Notes: a model not told the origin generated them from the sequence alone. 64,000 nucleotides of DNA from Actinomyces bowdenii (GCF_017592395.1 NZ_JAGFOU010000007.1:58076-122075), one strand, 5' to 3'. Positions 41,758 to 51,162 are shown, counted from the stretch's first letter. Made by a program: numbers and translations.

Positions 41758-42885
41758 ATGACCGCTCTGACCCGCCGCACCCTCCTGGGCGCCGCCAGCG
41801 CCGCCTCCCTGGCCACCGTCCTGACGGCCTGCTCCGACACCGGCGCCGACGGCACCGCGATCGCCAGCGCGACCGACGGGGCCGACTACGGCACGGTCAT
41901 CAACTCCGGGCCCGTGGCCTCGGCCGAGGCCGTGGCCGCCTCCACGTGGGCAACCGCCATCAAGGAGGCGGGCAAGCTCACCACCGGGGGCACCAAGACC
42001 TCGCTGGTCTTCTCCCAGGAGGACCCCACCACCGGCCAGCTCAAGGGCTTCGACGCCGCCATCGCCCAGGCCCTGGCCCGCTACATCATCGGGGGCCAGG
42101 ACGCCGCCTCCCTGGTGGAGGTCACCCAGGCCACCTCCGACACCCGCGAGACCCTCCTGGAGAACGGCCAGGTCCAGGCCGTTCTGGCCACCTACACCAT
42201 CACCCCGGAGCGGGCCCAGAAGATCTCCTTCGCCGGCCCCTACTACTCCTCGGGCCAGGCCATCCTGGTCGCCTCCGACAACAAGGACATCAAGGGCCTG
42301 GACGACCTGGCCGGGATCAAGGTCGCCGTCCAGTCCAGCTCCTCCTCCGGCCCCGCCCTGGCCGAGCACGCGCCCCAGGCCGAGGTCGTGCAGTTCGAGG
42401 ACGACGGCAAGTGCCTGGCCGCCCTGGCCGCGGGCCAGGTCAAGGCCTACGTCGTCGACTACGCCCTTCTGCTGTCCCACGTGGCCACCGACGACCAGTA
42501 CAGGATCGTCGGCGAGCCCTTCACCGAGGACCCCTACGGCATCGGCCTGCCCAAGGACTCCGATGCCCAGGCCTTCGTCAACACCTTCCTGCAGGCCATC
42601 TATGACGACGGCACCTGGGCCGCCATCTGGGCGGCCACCATCGGCGCCATCGTCGGCGGCCAGGCGCCCGAGCCGCCGCGGATCGGCTCCGTGCCCGGCT
42701 CGCAGGCCGGCGGCTCCGCCGCGCCGTCGGCCGATGCCGGCGAGCAGGCCACCGACGCCGCCTCGGCACAGGCCACCGAGGCCGACCCGCCCTCCCCGGA
42801 GCCCGCGCAGGACCCCGCCGGGGACCCCGGCCATGACTCCGGCACCCAGGCCTCTCCCGGCGTCTCCCCCCAGCCCACCGAGTGA
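41758..42885 (+). CDS. Amino-acid ABC transporter substrate-binding lipoprotein
   Basis: A 375 aa secreted receptor. An RR signal (TRRTLLGAASAASLATVLTAC) with lipobox Cys25 anchors it outside the membrane. The type II periplasmic-binding fold is clear: LKGFDAAIAQALARYI, ATYTITPERAQKISFAGPYYSSGQAILV, GIKVAVQSSSSSG and EPFTEDPYGIGLPKDSD. The last 70 residues are a Pro/Ala/Glu-rich tail not usual in the family. ATG 41758 with AAAGGA is preferred over ATG 41743, because the upstream ATG overlaps the SD. A likely glutamate, glutamine or aspartate receptor by association. Confidence 0.92.
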   Translation: MTALTRRTLLGAASAASLATVLTACSDTGADGTAIASATDGADYGTVINSGPVASAEAVAASTWATAIKEAGKLTTGGTKTSLVFSQEDPTTGQLKGFDAAIAQALARYIIGGQDAASLVEVTQATSDTRETLLENGQVQAVLATYTITPERAQKISFAGPYYSSGQAILVASDNKDIKGLDDLAGIKVAVQSSSSSGPALAEHAPQAEVVQFEDDGKCLAALAAGQVKAYVVDYALLLSHVATDDQYRIVGEPFTEDPYGIGLPKDSDAQAFVNTFLQAIYDDGTWAAIWAATIGAIVGGQAPEPPRIGSVPGSQAGGSAAPSADAGEQATDAASAQATEADPPSPEPAQDPAGDPGHDSGTQASPGVSPQPTE

Positions 42886-42903
42886 GCCCGAGTGAGCCGC
42901 TGA

Positions 42904-42945
42904 GGCGCCGGGGCGGTGCCGCACCGCAGGGCCCGCCCCGGCGCC
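42904..42945 (+). terminator. Stem-loop between binding-protein gene and permease genes
   Basis: A perfect 13 bp stem (42904-42916 with 42933-42945). Inside an operon such a hairpin probably acts as a partial terminator or mRNA stabiliser, giving more binding protein than permease. Confidence 0.6.
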
Positions 42946-42983
42946 ATCGACCCTGATCACCACAGCCTCCCAGGAGGAACCGC

Positions 42984-43631
42984 ATGAATGTCATCACCGA
43001 CAACCTCGGGATGATCGGCTCCGGTCTTCTCACCACCCTGCTCATCGCCGCCCTGGCATACTCCGGGGCCCTGGTGCTGGGCACCATCATGGCGGTCTTC
43101 CGCGTCGGCCCCATCCCACCGCTGCGGCTCCTGGCCTCGGCCTGGGTGGTCGCCGCCTGCAACATCCCGGTCCTGTGCCTCATGATCCTGCTCGCCTTCG
43201 GCGCCCCCCGCCTGGGGGTGGGGATCTCCCTGTTCTGGTCAGTGGTCACGGCGATCGTCTTCTCCGGGTCGGGCTTCGTGTGCGAGACCCTGCGCAGCGG
43301 CGTCAACTCGGTTCCCAAGGGCCAGATCGAGGCGGCCCGCGCCCTGGGGATGCCCTTCGGGCTCATCATCCGCGCCGTGGTGCTGCCCCAGGCCTTCGTG
43401 CGCACCATCCAGCCGCTGGTCAACATCTTCATCTCCTGCCTCATCGGCTCGGCCCTGGCGGCGGCCGTGGGCGTGCCCGAGCTGACCAACGTCACCCAGC
43501 AACTCAACATCCGCTACGGCGAGGCCGTCATCACCTTCATGCTCGCCGGTCTCGTCTACCTGGCCATCGCCTTCGCGGCCACCAAGCTCGGGACCATGCT
43601 GGAGCGCGCCACCTCAGGAGGACGAGCATGA
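42984..43631 (+). CDS. Amino-acid ABC transporter permease 1
   Basis: A 215 aa inner-membrane permease of the HisM/GluC family with about five helices. The EAA loop that contacts the ATPase reads QIEAARALGMPFGLIIRAVVLPQAF. GGAGG lies before the ATG. It overlaps the second permease as ATGA, so the two form a heterodimeric channel. Confidence 0.92.
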   Translation: MNVITDNLGMIGSGLLTTLLIAALAYSGALVLGTIMAVFRVGPIPPLRLLASAWVVAACNIPVLCLMILLAFGAPRLGVGISLFWSVVTAIVFSGSGFVCETLRSGVNSVPKGQIEAARALGMPFGLIIRAVVLPQAFVRTIQPLVNIFISCLIGSALAAAVGVPELTNVTQQLNIRYGEAVITFMLAGLVYLAIAFAATKLGTMLERATSGGRA

Positions 43632-44512
43632 CATCCCCCGCCGCTCTGAGCACCGTCCTGGGAACCGGCCCGGTCCGCCGGCGCACCCAGGGCCCCACTG
43701 ACGCCGACCTCCTCTTCGACGCGCCCGGCCCCCGGGGGCGACGGCGCATCCTGTGGGCATCCGTCCTCATCAGCGCCCTGCTGGCGGCCCTCGTGGCCCT
43801 GGCCCTCTACCAGGCCGACCAGGCCGGGCAGCTCGCCTACCCCAAGTGGCGCTACTTCCTGGGCCGCTCCACCGTGGCCTTCCTGGGCTCGGCGCTGCGC
43901 GACACCCTCATCGCCGCCGGCATCGCGGCGCTCCTCTCCTTCCCGCTGGGCGTGCTGCTGGGCTGGATCCGCCTGGCGCGCAGCGCCGCCGTGCGCCTGG
44001 TGGTGGGCACATGGATCGACGCCATGCGCGCCATCCCCATGCTGCTGCTCATCTACTTCTTCCTCCTGGCCGTCCCGCCCCTGACCGGCTACGCCCTGCC
44101 CACCCTGTGGATGCTCGTGGTCCCCATCGTCATGTGCTCCTCGGCCACCACCGCGGAGGTCTTCCGGGCCGGCGTCATGGCGCTGGACAAGGGCCAGGGC
44201 GAGGCCGCCCAGGCCCTGGGCATGAGCCGGGGCCTGACCATGCGGCTCATCCTGGCGCCCCAGGCCCTGCGCCTCATGCTCCCCACCCTCATCACCCAGC
44301 TGGTGACCATCCTCAAGGACACCTCCCTGGGGTACGTGGTGGCCTACAACGAGCTCATGTACGCGGGCCGGCGCCTGGAGACCTTCGCCCGCAGCGAGTA
44401 CCGGCTGGACATCTACCTCCAGACCTACCTCGTCATCGCCCTGCTCTACCTGCTGGCCAACTGGGCCCTGGGCGTCCTGGCGCGCCGGGTCGAGGCCCGC
44501 ACCCGCCTGTAG
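43628..44512 (+). CDS. Amino-acid ABC transporter permease 2
   Basis: A 294 aa permease of the GluD type. An N-terminal cytoplasmic segment of about 40 residues is followed by about five helices, and the EAA loop is QGEAAQALGMSRGLTMRLILAPQALR. The start is fixed by ATGA coupling to permease 1. With the ATPase and lipoprotein it completes a polar amino-acid importer. Confidence 0.93.
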   Translation: MTSPAALSTVLGTGPVRRRTQGPTDADLLFDAPGPRGRRRILWASVLISALLAALVALALYQADQAGQLAYPKWRYFLGRSTVAFLGSALRDTLIAAGIAALLSFPLGVLLGWIRLARSAAVRLVVGTWIDAMRAIPMLLLIYFFLLAVPPLTGYALPTLWMLVVPIVMCSSATTAEVFRAGVMALDKGQGEAAQALGMSRGLTMRLILAPQALRLMLPTLITQLVTILKDTSLGYVVAYNELMYAGRRLETFARSEYRLDIYLQTYLVIALLYLLANWALGVLARRVEARTRL

Positions 44513-45006
44513 CCCCTGGGGTCCCGCGGAGGCAGGGGCGATCCAGGCAGGCAGAACTTGGGCTCGTCTCCCTGGCCGTGGGGCCCCGCGGGGGCAGCGG
44601 CGATCCGCCCGGAGCGGGCTGGAGAGGATGAGCCCGGGCACAGTGCTGCACATCTTCGGCTCCGCGCGGGCGGGGACCGGCCCCAGTGCCTGCCCGGCTG
44701 GCGGTGGCAGCTGTGGAGGTCCTGCCACCGCGTCCTGCACTGGTCGCATCTGCGCGGTTCAGGGCCCATGTGCTTGAGGCGCCCGGGTGTGGATCATGCT
44801 GAAGGACCTCCAGAAGTGCCGTCCCTTGAGGGTCTGATGCCGCACCCGGCCTGAGGGGATCAAGCGATGTCGGCGCCCTCTTGCCCGGGCAGGCCGTCGC
44901 CGTCGGCGCGGGGCCCGCAGTGGTGCGCCAGAGGGAGCAAGAGGCCCAGGAGGACCACGCGCTCCGGGAGGTCCACAGGCTCGGGAGGGCGGTGGGGCCG
45001 CAAGTT

Positions 45007-45102
45007 GGGCGTCGCTTCGCGGAGAAAGCGTCACTTCGCGACTTGGACGGTACCTGCAGGTGTCGGCCAAATCGCGAAGTGACGCCTCTGTCGCGAACTG
45101 AG
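45007..45102 (+). repeat. Dispersed palindromic element A, copy 1
   Basis: A 96 bp element whose core is a perfect 14 bp inverted repeat (45028-45041 with 45072-45085) around a 30-base centre, flanked on the left by another TTCGCGG unit and on the right by TCGCGAA. It matches 60204-60299 on the opposite strand over its whole length at roughly 80% identity by eye. Confidence 0.85.
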
Positions 45103-45150
45103 GTCCAATCGAACCCGCCCCACCACCGCCCTGGCCCGCCATCCCCGCGC

Positions 45151-45357
45151 CACAGGGCTGCACATCTTCGGCCTCGTGTGGGCGGGGGCCGGCCCTGGGA
45201 TCGGCGTGATTCCGGGGCTCGACCCGGCGAGCGCCGGCTGAAGATGTGCAACGGGCACAGGGCTGCACATCTTCGGCCTCGTGTGGGCGGGGGCCGGCCC
45301 TGGGATCGGCGTGATTCCGGGGGCCGGCCTGGCGAGCGCCGGCTGAAGATGTGCAGC
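45151..45357 (+). repeat. Dispersed element B, two tandem copies
   Basis: A 105 bp period repeated twice (45151-45255 and 45256-45357), nearly identical. Each copy starts GCTGCACATCTTC and ends GAAGATGTGCAGC or a one-base variant; in the second copy the 13 bp ends are perfect inverted repeats. Related copies lie at 60057-60148, with half copies at 44647 and 60162. Confidence 0.9.
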
Positions 45358-45472
45358 AGCACGCCACAGGGAAGGGCGGTGCCCTCGGCGCTGCGGTGAG
45401 ACAGGATTTCGGCGCGGTTGGCGCCGCGGACTACCCTGGGCGCGGAGCACCACCCACCGGAAGGCACTGCAG

Positions 45473-46558
45473 ATGACTGATGCTCACGGCGCCCTCTCGC
45501 CGCTGGACGAGGCGGGGATCGAGGCCCTGGTCGCCCAGGGCCTGTCCGCCATTGGCGACGCCCCGGACCTGGCCGGGCTCAAGGCCGTGCGCCTGGCCTA
45601 CACCGGGGACTCCTCGGCCCTGGCCCTGGCCAACCGCGCCATCGGGGGCCTGGACAAGGCCGACAAGCCCATCGCCGGGAGGCTCCTGGGCACCGCCCGC
45701 GGCCGCATCGCCGCCGCCCTGTCCGCCCGCCAGGAGGAGCTGGAGGCCGCCGCCGAGGAGCAGATGCTGGCCACCGAGGCGGTCGATGTCACCGTGCCCA
45801 CCGCACGCACGGCCCCCGGGGCCCGCCACCCCCTGGACCTGCTCATCGAGGAGGTCTCCGACTTCTTCACCTCCATGGGCTGGTCCATCGCCGAGGGGCC
45901 CGAGGTCGAGCACGAGTGGTACGACTTCGACGCGCTCAACTTCGATGCCGACCACCCCGCCCGCCAGATGCAGGACACCTTCTACATCCAGGGCGAGTCC
46001 GTGGGCGCCGCCCCGGGCCGGCCCGCCAACCTCGTCCTGCGCACCCACACCTCCCCGGTCCAGGCCCGGGTCATGCTGGAGCAGGACCCGCCCCTGTACG
46101 TGGCCTGCCCCGGCAAGGTCTTCCGCTCCGATGAGCTCGACGCCACCCACACCCCCGTCTTCCACCAGGTCGAGGGCCTGGCGGTGGACAAGGGCCTGAC
46201 CATGGCCCACCTCAAGGGCACCCTCGACCACTTCGCCCGGGCCATGTTCGGGCCCGAGGCCCGCACCCGCCTGCGCCCCTCCTTCTTCCCCTTCACCGAG
46301 CCCAGCGCCGAGATGGACCTGTGGTTCCCCCAGAAGAAGGGCGGCCCCGGCTGGATCGAGTGGGGCGGCTGCGGCATGGTCAACCCCAATGTCCTGACCG
46401 CCTGCGGCATCGACCCCGAGGTCCACACCGGCTTCGCCTTCGGCATGGGCCTGGAGCGCACCCTCATGCTGCGCCACGGCATCGCCGACATGCACGACAT
46501 CGTCGAGGGTGACATCCGCTTCTCCCAGCAGTTCGGCACCACCGGAAAGGGCCACTGA
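45473..46558 (+). CDS. pheS: Phenylalanyl-tRNA synthetase alpha subunit
   Basis: Class II synthetase subunit of 361 aa carrying the catalytic site. Helical N-terminal region (about 1-110), then HPLDLLIEEVSDFFTSMGW, GPEVEHEWYDFDALNFDADHPAR, motif 2 (FRSDELDATHTPVFHQVEGL) and motif 3 (GFAFGMGLERTLMLRHGI). A GGAAGG ribosome site precedes the ATG. pheT starts 1 base after its stop. The heterotetramer charges tRNA-Phe. Confidence 0.97.
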   Translation: MTDAHGALSPLDEAGIEALVAQGLSAIGDAPDLAGLKAVRLAYTGDSSALALANRAIGGLDKADKPIAGRLLGTARGRIAAALSARQEELEAAAEEQMLATEAVDVTVPTARTAPGARHPLDLLIEEVSDFFTSMGWSIAEGPEVEHEWYDFDALNFDADHPARQMQDTFYIQGESVGAAPGRPANLVLRTHTSPVQARVMLEQDPPLYVACPGKVFRSDELDATHTPVFHQVEGLAVDKGLTMAHLKGTLDHFARAMFGPEARTRLRPSFFPFTEPSAEMDLWFPQKKGGPGWIEWGGCGMVNPNVLTACGIDPEVHTGFAFGMGLERTLMLRHGIADMHDIVEGDIRFSQQFGTTGKGH

Positions 46559-46559
46559 C

Positions 46560-49217
46560 ATGCCATACATCCCCCTGGAGTGGCTGCGCGAGCACGTCGA
46601 TGCGCCCAGCGGCACCACCGCCGAGCAGCTGGCGGCCGACCTGGTGCGCGTGGGCCTGGAGGAGGAGCGCATCGTCCCCCCGGCCGTCACCGGCCCGCTC
46701 GTGGTGGGCAGGGTGCTGACCCTGGAGTCCAAGGAGCAGTCCAACGGCAAGGTCATCAACTACTGCCGCGTGGATGTCGGGCCTGAGCACAACGATGCCC
46801 CCGGCACCGGCAAGGAGCCCTCCGACCTGCCCAGCCGGGGCATCGTGTGCGGCGCCCACAACTTCGGCGTGGGTGACCACGTCGTGGTCAGCCTGCCCGG
46901 AGCCGTCCTGCCCGGCGACTTCGCCATCTCGGCCCGCAAGACCTACGGGCACGTCTCCGACGGCATGATCTGCTCGGCCCGTGAGCTGGGCATCGGGGAG
47001 GACCACGACGGCATCATCGTGCTCGAGCAGTGGCTGGCCGAGCAGGGCCGCGACGGCGAGGAGCCCCCCGCCCCCGGGACCGACGCCCTGCCCCTGCTCG
47101 GCCTGGGCCAGGAGGTCCTGGAGATCAACGTCACCCCCGACCGCGGCTACTGCTTCTCCATGCGGGGCGTGGCCCGCGAGTACTCCCACGCCACCGGGGC
47201 CGCCTTCACCGACCCGGCGGATGCCTCGGACAGGGGCCTCTACCCCCACGGCCTGGCCCCGGCCGGGCCGGAGGGCTACCCCGTCATCATCGAGCAGGAT
47301 GCCGCCCCCATCCACGGGCGGCCCGGCTGCGACCGGTACGTGGCCCGCGTGGTGCGCGGCATCGACCCGGCCGCCTCCTCCCCGGCCTGGATGCAGGAGC
47401 GGCTGACGGCCGCCGGCATGCGCCCCATCTCCCTGGCCGTGGACGTCACCAACTACGTCATGCTGGACCTGGGCCAGCCCCTGCACGCCTTCGACCTGGC
47501 CAAGCTCACCGCCCCCATCGTCGTGCGCCGCGCCCGTCCGGGGGAGTCCCTGACCTTCCTGGATGAGACCACCCGCGACCTGGACCCTGGCGACCTCGTC
47601 ATCACCGACTCCACCGGCGGCCGGGGCGAGCGGCCCCTGGTCCTGGCCGGGGTCTTCGGCGGGGCCGCCGCCGAGGTCGATGGGACCACCACCGACCTGC
47701 TCATCGAGGCCGCCCACTTCGACCCCGTCTCCGTGGCCCGCTCGGCGCGGCGCCACCGCCTGCCCACCGAGTCCTCCAAGCGCAATGAGCGCGGCGTGGA
47801 CACGGCCCTGACCGCTGTGGCCGCGCAGAGGGCCGTGGACCTGCTCGTGGAGTACGGGGGCGGCACCGCCGAGCCGGTGGCCACGGATATCGACCGCACG
47901 ACTCCTCCCGAGCCGCTCCTCATCCGCGCCGACGCCGCCCAGCGCCTCACCGGCGTCGCCTACGGCACGCCGCGGGTCACCGAGCTGCTGGAGATGATCG
48001 GCTGCACGGTCCGGCCCGCCGGCTCCGACGACGAGGGCCGCGAGCTGATCTCGGTCACCCCGCCCACCTGGCGGCCCGACCTCGTGGGCGCCGCCCACCT
48101 GGCCGAGGAGGTGGCCCGCCTCGACGGCTACGACTCCATCCCCGTCATCATCCCCGCCGCTCCGGCCGGAACGGGCCTGACCGCCCGCCAGCGGGCCCGC
48201 CGCGACGTCGTGCGCGCCCTGGCCGGGGCGGGCCTGACCCAGGTGCTGTCCTACCCCTTCGTCGGCGACATCCACGACCGCCTGGAGATCCCCGAGGACG
48301 ACCCGCGGCGCCGGGCCGCCGCCCTGGCCAACCCGCTGGCCGAGGACGCCCCCCTGCTGCGCACCAGCGTCCTGGACTCCCTGGTGGAGACCGCGCGCCG
48401 CAATGCCTCGCGCGGGCTTGCCGACATCGCCATCTACGAGCTCGGCGCCGTCACCCGCCCCGCGGGCACCGTGCCCGCGCCGATCCCCGGTGTGGAGCAC
48501 CGCCCGAGCCCCGAGCAGATCGAGGCCCTGGAGGCGGGCATCCCCGCCCAGCCCACGCATATCGCCGCCATCCTGGCCGGTGAGGCGCAGCGCGCCGGGG
48601 TCCTGGGCGGGGCCCGCCCCTGGGACTGGGCCGACGCCGTCGAGGTCGTGCGCCTCGTGGCCCGCGCCCTGGGCGTGGACGTGGAGGCCGCCGCCCCCGC
48701 CGAGCCGGTGGCGCCCTGGCACCCCGGCCGCACCGCCGAGCTGCGCCTGCCCGCGACCCGGCGGGGCAAGGAGCTCCGGGCCGGTGCCGTGGTCGCCCAC
48801 GCTGGCGAGCTGCACCCGCGCGTGGCCCGCACCCTGGGCCTGCCCGCACGCACCTGCGCCGTGGAGATCGACCTGGAGCCGCTGCTGGAGGCGGCCGGGG
48901 CGGCCGGCGCCCTCCAGGTGGCCCCCGTCTCCACCTTCCCCGCCGCCAAGGAGGACATCGCCCTGGTGGTCGAGGAGTCCGTGCCCGCAGCCGCTGTCGA
49001 GGCCGTGGTGCGCCGGGCCGCCGGGGACCTGGCCGAGGAGGTGCGCCTGTTCGACGTCTTCCGCGGGCCCCAGCTGGGGGAGGGCAGGAAGTCGCTGGCC
49101 TTCTCCCTGGTCCTGCGCGCCCCCGACCGCACCCTGACCGCCGAGGAGACCGCGGCGGTGCGCAAGCGGGTGGTCAAGCGCGCCGCCAAGGCCCTGGGCG
49201 CCGAGCTGCGCTCCTGA
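46560..49217 (+). CDS. pheT: Phenylalanyl-tRNA synthetase beta subunit
   Basis: An 885 aa subunit with all expected domains: the tRNA-binding EMAP-like domain (about 40-190), the B3/B4 editing domain (PISLAVDVTNYVMLDLGQPLHAFD), the B5 domain, a catalytic-like core (GLTQVLSYPF) and the C-terminal anticodon-binding FDX-ACB domain (VSTFPAAKEDIALVV, then LFDVFRGPQLGEGRKSLAFSLVLR). It is slightly longer than the usual 790-830 through loop insertions. It follows pheS directly. Confidence 0.97.
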   Translation: MPYIPLEWLREHVDAPSGTTAEQLAADLVRVGLEEERIVPPAVTGPLVVGRVLTLESKEQSNGKVINYCRVDVGPEHNDAPGTGKEPSDLPSRGIVCGAHNFGVGDHVVVSLPGAVLPGDFAISARKTYGHVSDGMICSARELGIGEDHDGIIVLEQWLAEQGRDGEEPPAPGTDALPLLGLGQEVLEINVTPDRGYCFSMRGVAREYSHATGAAFTDPADASDRGLYPHGLAPAGPEGYPVIIEQDAAPIHGRPGCDRYVARVVRGIDPAASSPAWMQERLTAAGMRPISLAVDVTNYVMLDLGQPLHAFDLAKLTAPIVVRRARPGESLTFLDETTRDLDPGDLVITDSTGGRGERPLVLAGVFGGAAAEVDGTTTDLLIEAAHFDPVSVARSARRHRLPTESSKRNERGVDTALTAVAAQRAVDLLVEYGGGTAEPVATDIDRTTPPEPLLIRADAAQRLTGVAYGTPRVTELLEMIGCTVRPAGSDDEGRELISVTPPTWRPDLVGAAHLAEEVARLDGYDSIPVIIPAAPAGTGLTARQRARRDVVRALAGAGLTQVLSYPFVGDIHDRLEIPEDDPRRRAAALANPLAEDAPLLRTSVLDSLVETARRNASRGLADIAIYELGAVTRPAGTVPAPIPGVEHRPSPEQIEALEAGIPAQPTHIAAILAGEAQRAGVLGGARPWDWADAVEVVRLVARALGVDVEAAAPAEPVAPWHPGRTAELRLPATRRGKELRAGAVVAHAGELHPRVARTLGLPARTCAVEIDLEPLLEAAGAAGALQVAPVSTFPAAKEDIALVVEESVPAAAVEAVVRRAAGDLAEEVRLFDVFRGPQLGEGRKSLAFSLVLRAPDRTLTAEETAAVRKRVVKRAAKALGAELRS

Positions 49218-49224
49218 CCTCCGC

Positions 49225-49319
49225 CTGTGCGGGTCCTCGCGCCCGGCCCGGTCGGGTCGACGGCGGTATTCCGGGCATCGTGCCGCGCCCGGGCCGCCAA
49301 GGGCGCTGAGGACGCACAG
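49225..49319 (+). terminator. Imperfect long stem after pheT
   Basis: CTGTGCGGGTCCTCGCGCCC (49225-49244) pairs with 49301-49319 with a few bulges. GGCCCGG/CCGGGCC can pair inside. A probable pheST terminator. Confidence 0.45.
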
Positions 49320-49396
49320 ATCGGGATCGATGTGTTTCTTCTAACACTGCCGTGATCTGGGTATCGAGTCCCACCACCCCGGCCCGGATCTGTGAA

Positions 49397-49402
49397 TACT
49401 GT
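49397..49402 (+). promoter_or_regulatory. Flavodoxin gene -10 box, leaderless spacing
   Basis: TACTGT ends 5 bases before ATG 49408 (the overlapping AATACT ends 7 before). No Shine-Dalgarno site. Confidence 0.5.
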
Positions 49403-49407
49403 CGCGT

Positions 49408-49905
49408 ATGAAGATCCTGCTCACATCATCCTCCCGCCACGGCACCACTGATGAGGTCGCCGATGTCATCGCCCAGCGGCTGCGCGAGGCCGCGATCGCG
49501 GTGGATCAGGCCCACCCCGAGGATGTGGAATCGGTGGAGGGCTATGACGCCTTCATCCTGGGCAGCGCCGTCTACATGACCAAGTGGACCAATGAGGCGG
49601 TGGACTTCACCAAGCGGTTCCGCACGACTCTGGCCGCCAAGCCGGTGTGGGCCTTCTCCGTGGGCCTGTCCGGGGTGGCCGACGGGCAGGCGGCGGACCC
49701 GCTGCGCATCGGGCCGGTGCTCCTGTCCTTGGAGCCCGAGGACCACATCTGCTTCGCCGGGCGCTTCGCCCCCGACCGGCTCAGCCTGCGCGAGCGCTCC
49801 ATCGCCCGCCTGGGCGGCGCCTCCGAGGGGGACTACCGCGACTGGGACCAGGTCACCCAGTGGGCTGATGCCATCGTCACCTCACTGAACGACGCCGCGG
49901 CCTGA
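49408..49905 (+). CDS. Flavodoxin domain protein
   Basis: A 165 aa FMN-binding flavodoxin-like protein. The phosphate loop is TSSSRHGTTDEVA (6-18), followed by GYDAFILGSAVYMTKW and an FSVGLSG strand. It resembles HemG-type menaquinone-dependent protoporphyrinogen oxidases and other soluble flavodoxins of actinobacteria; which one is not clear, and no heme genes are nearby. It stands alone between pheST and the arginine cluster. Confidence 0.85.
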   Translation: MKILLTSSSRHGTTDEVADVIAQRLREAAIAVDQAHPEDVESVEGYDAFILGSAVYMTKWTNEAVDFTKRFRTTLAAKPVWAFSVGLSGVADGQAADPLRIGPVLLSLEPEDHICFAGRFAPDRLSLRERSIARLGGASEGDYRDWDQVTQWADAIVTSLNDAAA

Positions 49906-50000
49906 GGCCCCCGCGCGGGCGCTGCTCGGTGCTGCCCAGTGCTGCCCGGTGCTGTGCGGGCACCGGCCGTGCGGTGAGGCGAGGCCCCGCCGCCCTCGTT

Positions 50001-50028
50001 TTGCATTTGTATGCAATGGCCGTATGGT
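50001..50028 (+). promoter_or_regulatory. ARG box overlapping leaderless argC promoter
   Basis: TTGCAT-TTGT-ATGCAA (50001-50016) is a perfect 6+4+6 palindrome of the ArgR-box type and covers the -35 position. TATGGT (50023-50028) is the -10 and ends 6 bases before the argC ATG. A weaker second half-box may overlap the -10 and start. argR lies in the same operon. Confidence 0.8.
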
Positions 50029-50034
50029 TCCTGC

Positions 50035-51162
50035 ATGACTTTCTCCGTGGCCGTCGCCGGAGCCACCGGGTACGCCGGTGGGGAGGTCCTGCGCCTGCTG
50101 AGCACCCACCCGGATATCGAGATCGGCGTGCTGAGCGCGGCCTCCTCGGCCGGCACCCTCCTGGGGCAGCACCACCCCCACCTGGCACACCTCGCCCAGC
50201 GCCGCGTGGAGGCCACCGATGCCGCCGCCCTGGCCGGGCACGACGCCGTCGTCCTGGCCCTGCCCCACGGGGCCTCGGGGACCGTGACCGCCGCCATCGA
50301 GCGCGAGGCCGCGGCCCGGGGCGCCGACCCCCTGCTCATCGACTGCGGCGCCGACCACCGGCTGATCGATCCCGCCGCCTGGTCCGCCTTCTACGGCCAG
50401 GACAGCCCCTACGCCGGTGCCTGGGCCTACGGCATGCCCGAGCTCCTCCACGCCGGGGAGACCAACGCGGCCAGGCAGCGCGCCGAGCTGGCCGCCGCCC
50501 GGCGCATCGCCGTGCCCGGCTGCAACGTCACCGCCGTCACCCTGGCCCTCCAGCCCGGCATCGCCGCCGGCCTGGTGGACACCGGCGACCAGGCGCCCCC
50601 GATCACCGCGGTCCTGGCCGTGGGCTACTCCGGGGCCGGCAAGGCCCTCAAGCCGCACCTGAGCGCCGCTGAGGCCCTGGGCTCGGCCCAGCCCTACGCC
50701 GTGGGCGGCACCCACCGCCACATCCCCGAGATCACCCAGAACCTCACCGTCGCCGGGGGCGGGCCCGGGGCCGCTCGGATCTCCTTCACCCCCGTTCTGG
50801 TGCCCATGAGCCGGGGCATCCTGGCCACCGTCACCGCCGGCGCCACCAGCGCCATCACCCGGGCCGAGGACCCCACCGCCGCCCTGCGCCGCGCCTGGAG
50901 CGCCGCCTACGGGGCCCCCGGCCGGGGCGAGCCCCTCATCCACCTCCTGCCCGAGGGCTCCTGGCCCACCACCGCCGCCGTGGCGGGCAGCGGGCTGGCC
51001 GCCGTCCAGGTGGCCTACGACCCGGTGGCGCGCACGATCACCGCGCTGTGCGCCATCGACAACCTGGGCAAGGGCACCGCCTCGGCCGCCCTCCAGAGCC
51101 TCAACCTCGCCCTGGGCCTGCCCGAGGCCACGGGCGTCATCGCACAGGGAGTCGCACCATGA
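50035..51162 (+). CDS. argC: N-acetyl-gamma-glutamyl-phosphate reductase
   Basis: NADPH enzyme of step 3 of arginine synthesis. The 375 aa protein has the nucleotide loop [22 protein letters not shown], the catalytic Cys in [23 protein letters not shown] and GTHRHIPEI. An upstream in-frame ATG exists, but the -10 spacing and the protein family favour this start. First gene of argCJBDRG under the ARG box, coupled to argJ by ATGA. Confidence 0.96.
   Translation: MTFSVAVAGATGYAGGEVLRLLSTHPDIEIGVLSAASSAGTLLGQHHPHLAHLAQRRVEATDAAALAGHDAVVLALPHGASGTVTAAIEREAAARGADPLLIDCGADHRLIDPAAWSAFYGQDSPYAGAWAYGMPELLHAGETNAARQRAELAAARRIAVPGCNVTAVTLALQPGIAAGLVDTGDQAPPITAVLAVGYSGAGKALKPHLSAAEALGSAQPYAVGGTHRHIPEITQNLTVAGGGPGAARISFTPVLVPMSRGILATVTAGATSAITRAEDPTAALRRAWSAAYGAPGRGEPLIHLLPEGSWPTTAAVAGSGLAAVQVAYDPVARTITALCAIDNLGKGTASAALQSLNLALGLPEATGVIAQGVAP

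Larger units (their letters stand above)
44513..45472. other. 960-base gene-free region rich in repeats
   Basis: No credible gene on either strand; apparent open frames here follow the repeats. Contents: a weak 7 bp stem at 44512-44539, a 27 bp imperfect direct repeat (44518-44544 and 44580-44606), a half copy of element B at 44647-44657, about 200 bases with nothing recognised, element A at 45007-45102, two copies of element B at 45151-45357, and the pheS promoter (possible -10 TACCCT near 45431-45436). Confidence 0.75.

Noticed and set aside
42904..42945. True operon end between the binding protein and permease genes
   Set aside because: The permeases have no separate promoter in the remaining 38 bases and belong functionally with the upstream genes, so partial termination is more likely.
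45007..45357. Possible CRISPR array
   Set aside because: Repeats are long, palindromic, only two or three copies, and lack regular 30-40 bp spacers or cas genes.
44433..45467. Long minus-strand open frame over the importer-pheS gap
   Set aside because: It runs through the tandem B repeats, has low-complexity Arg/Pro composition, overlaps the real permease gene and has no ribosome site or family features.
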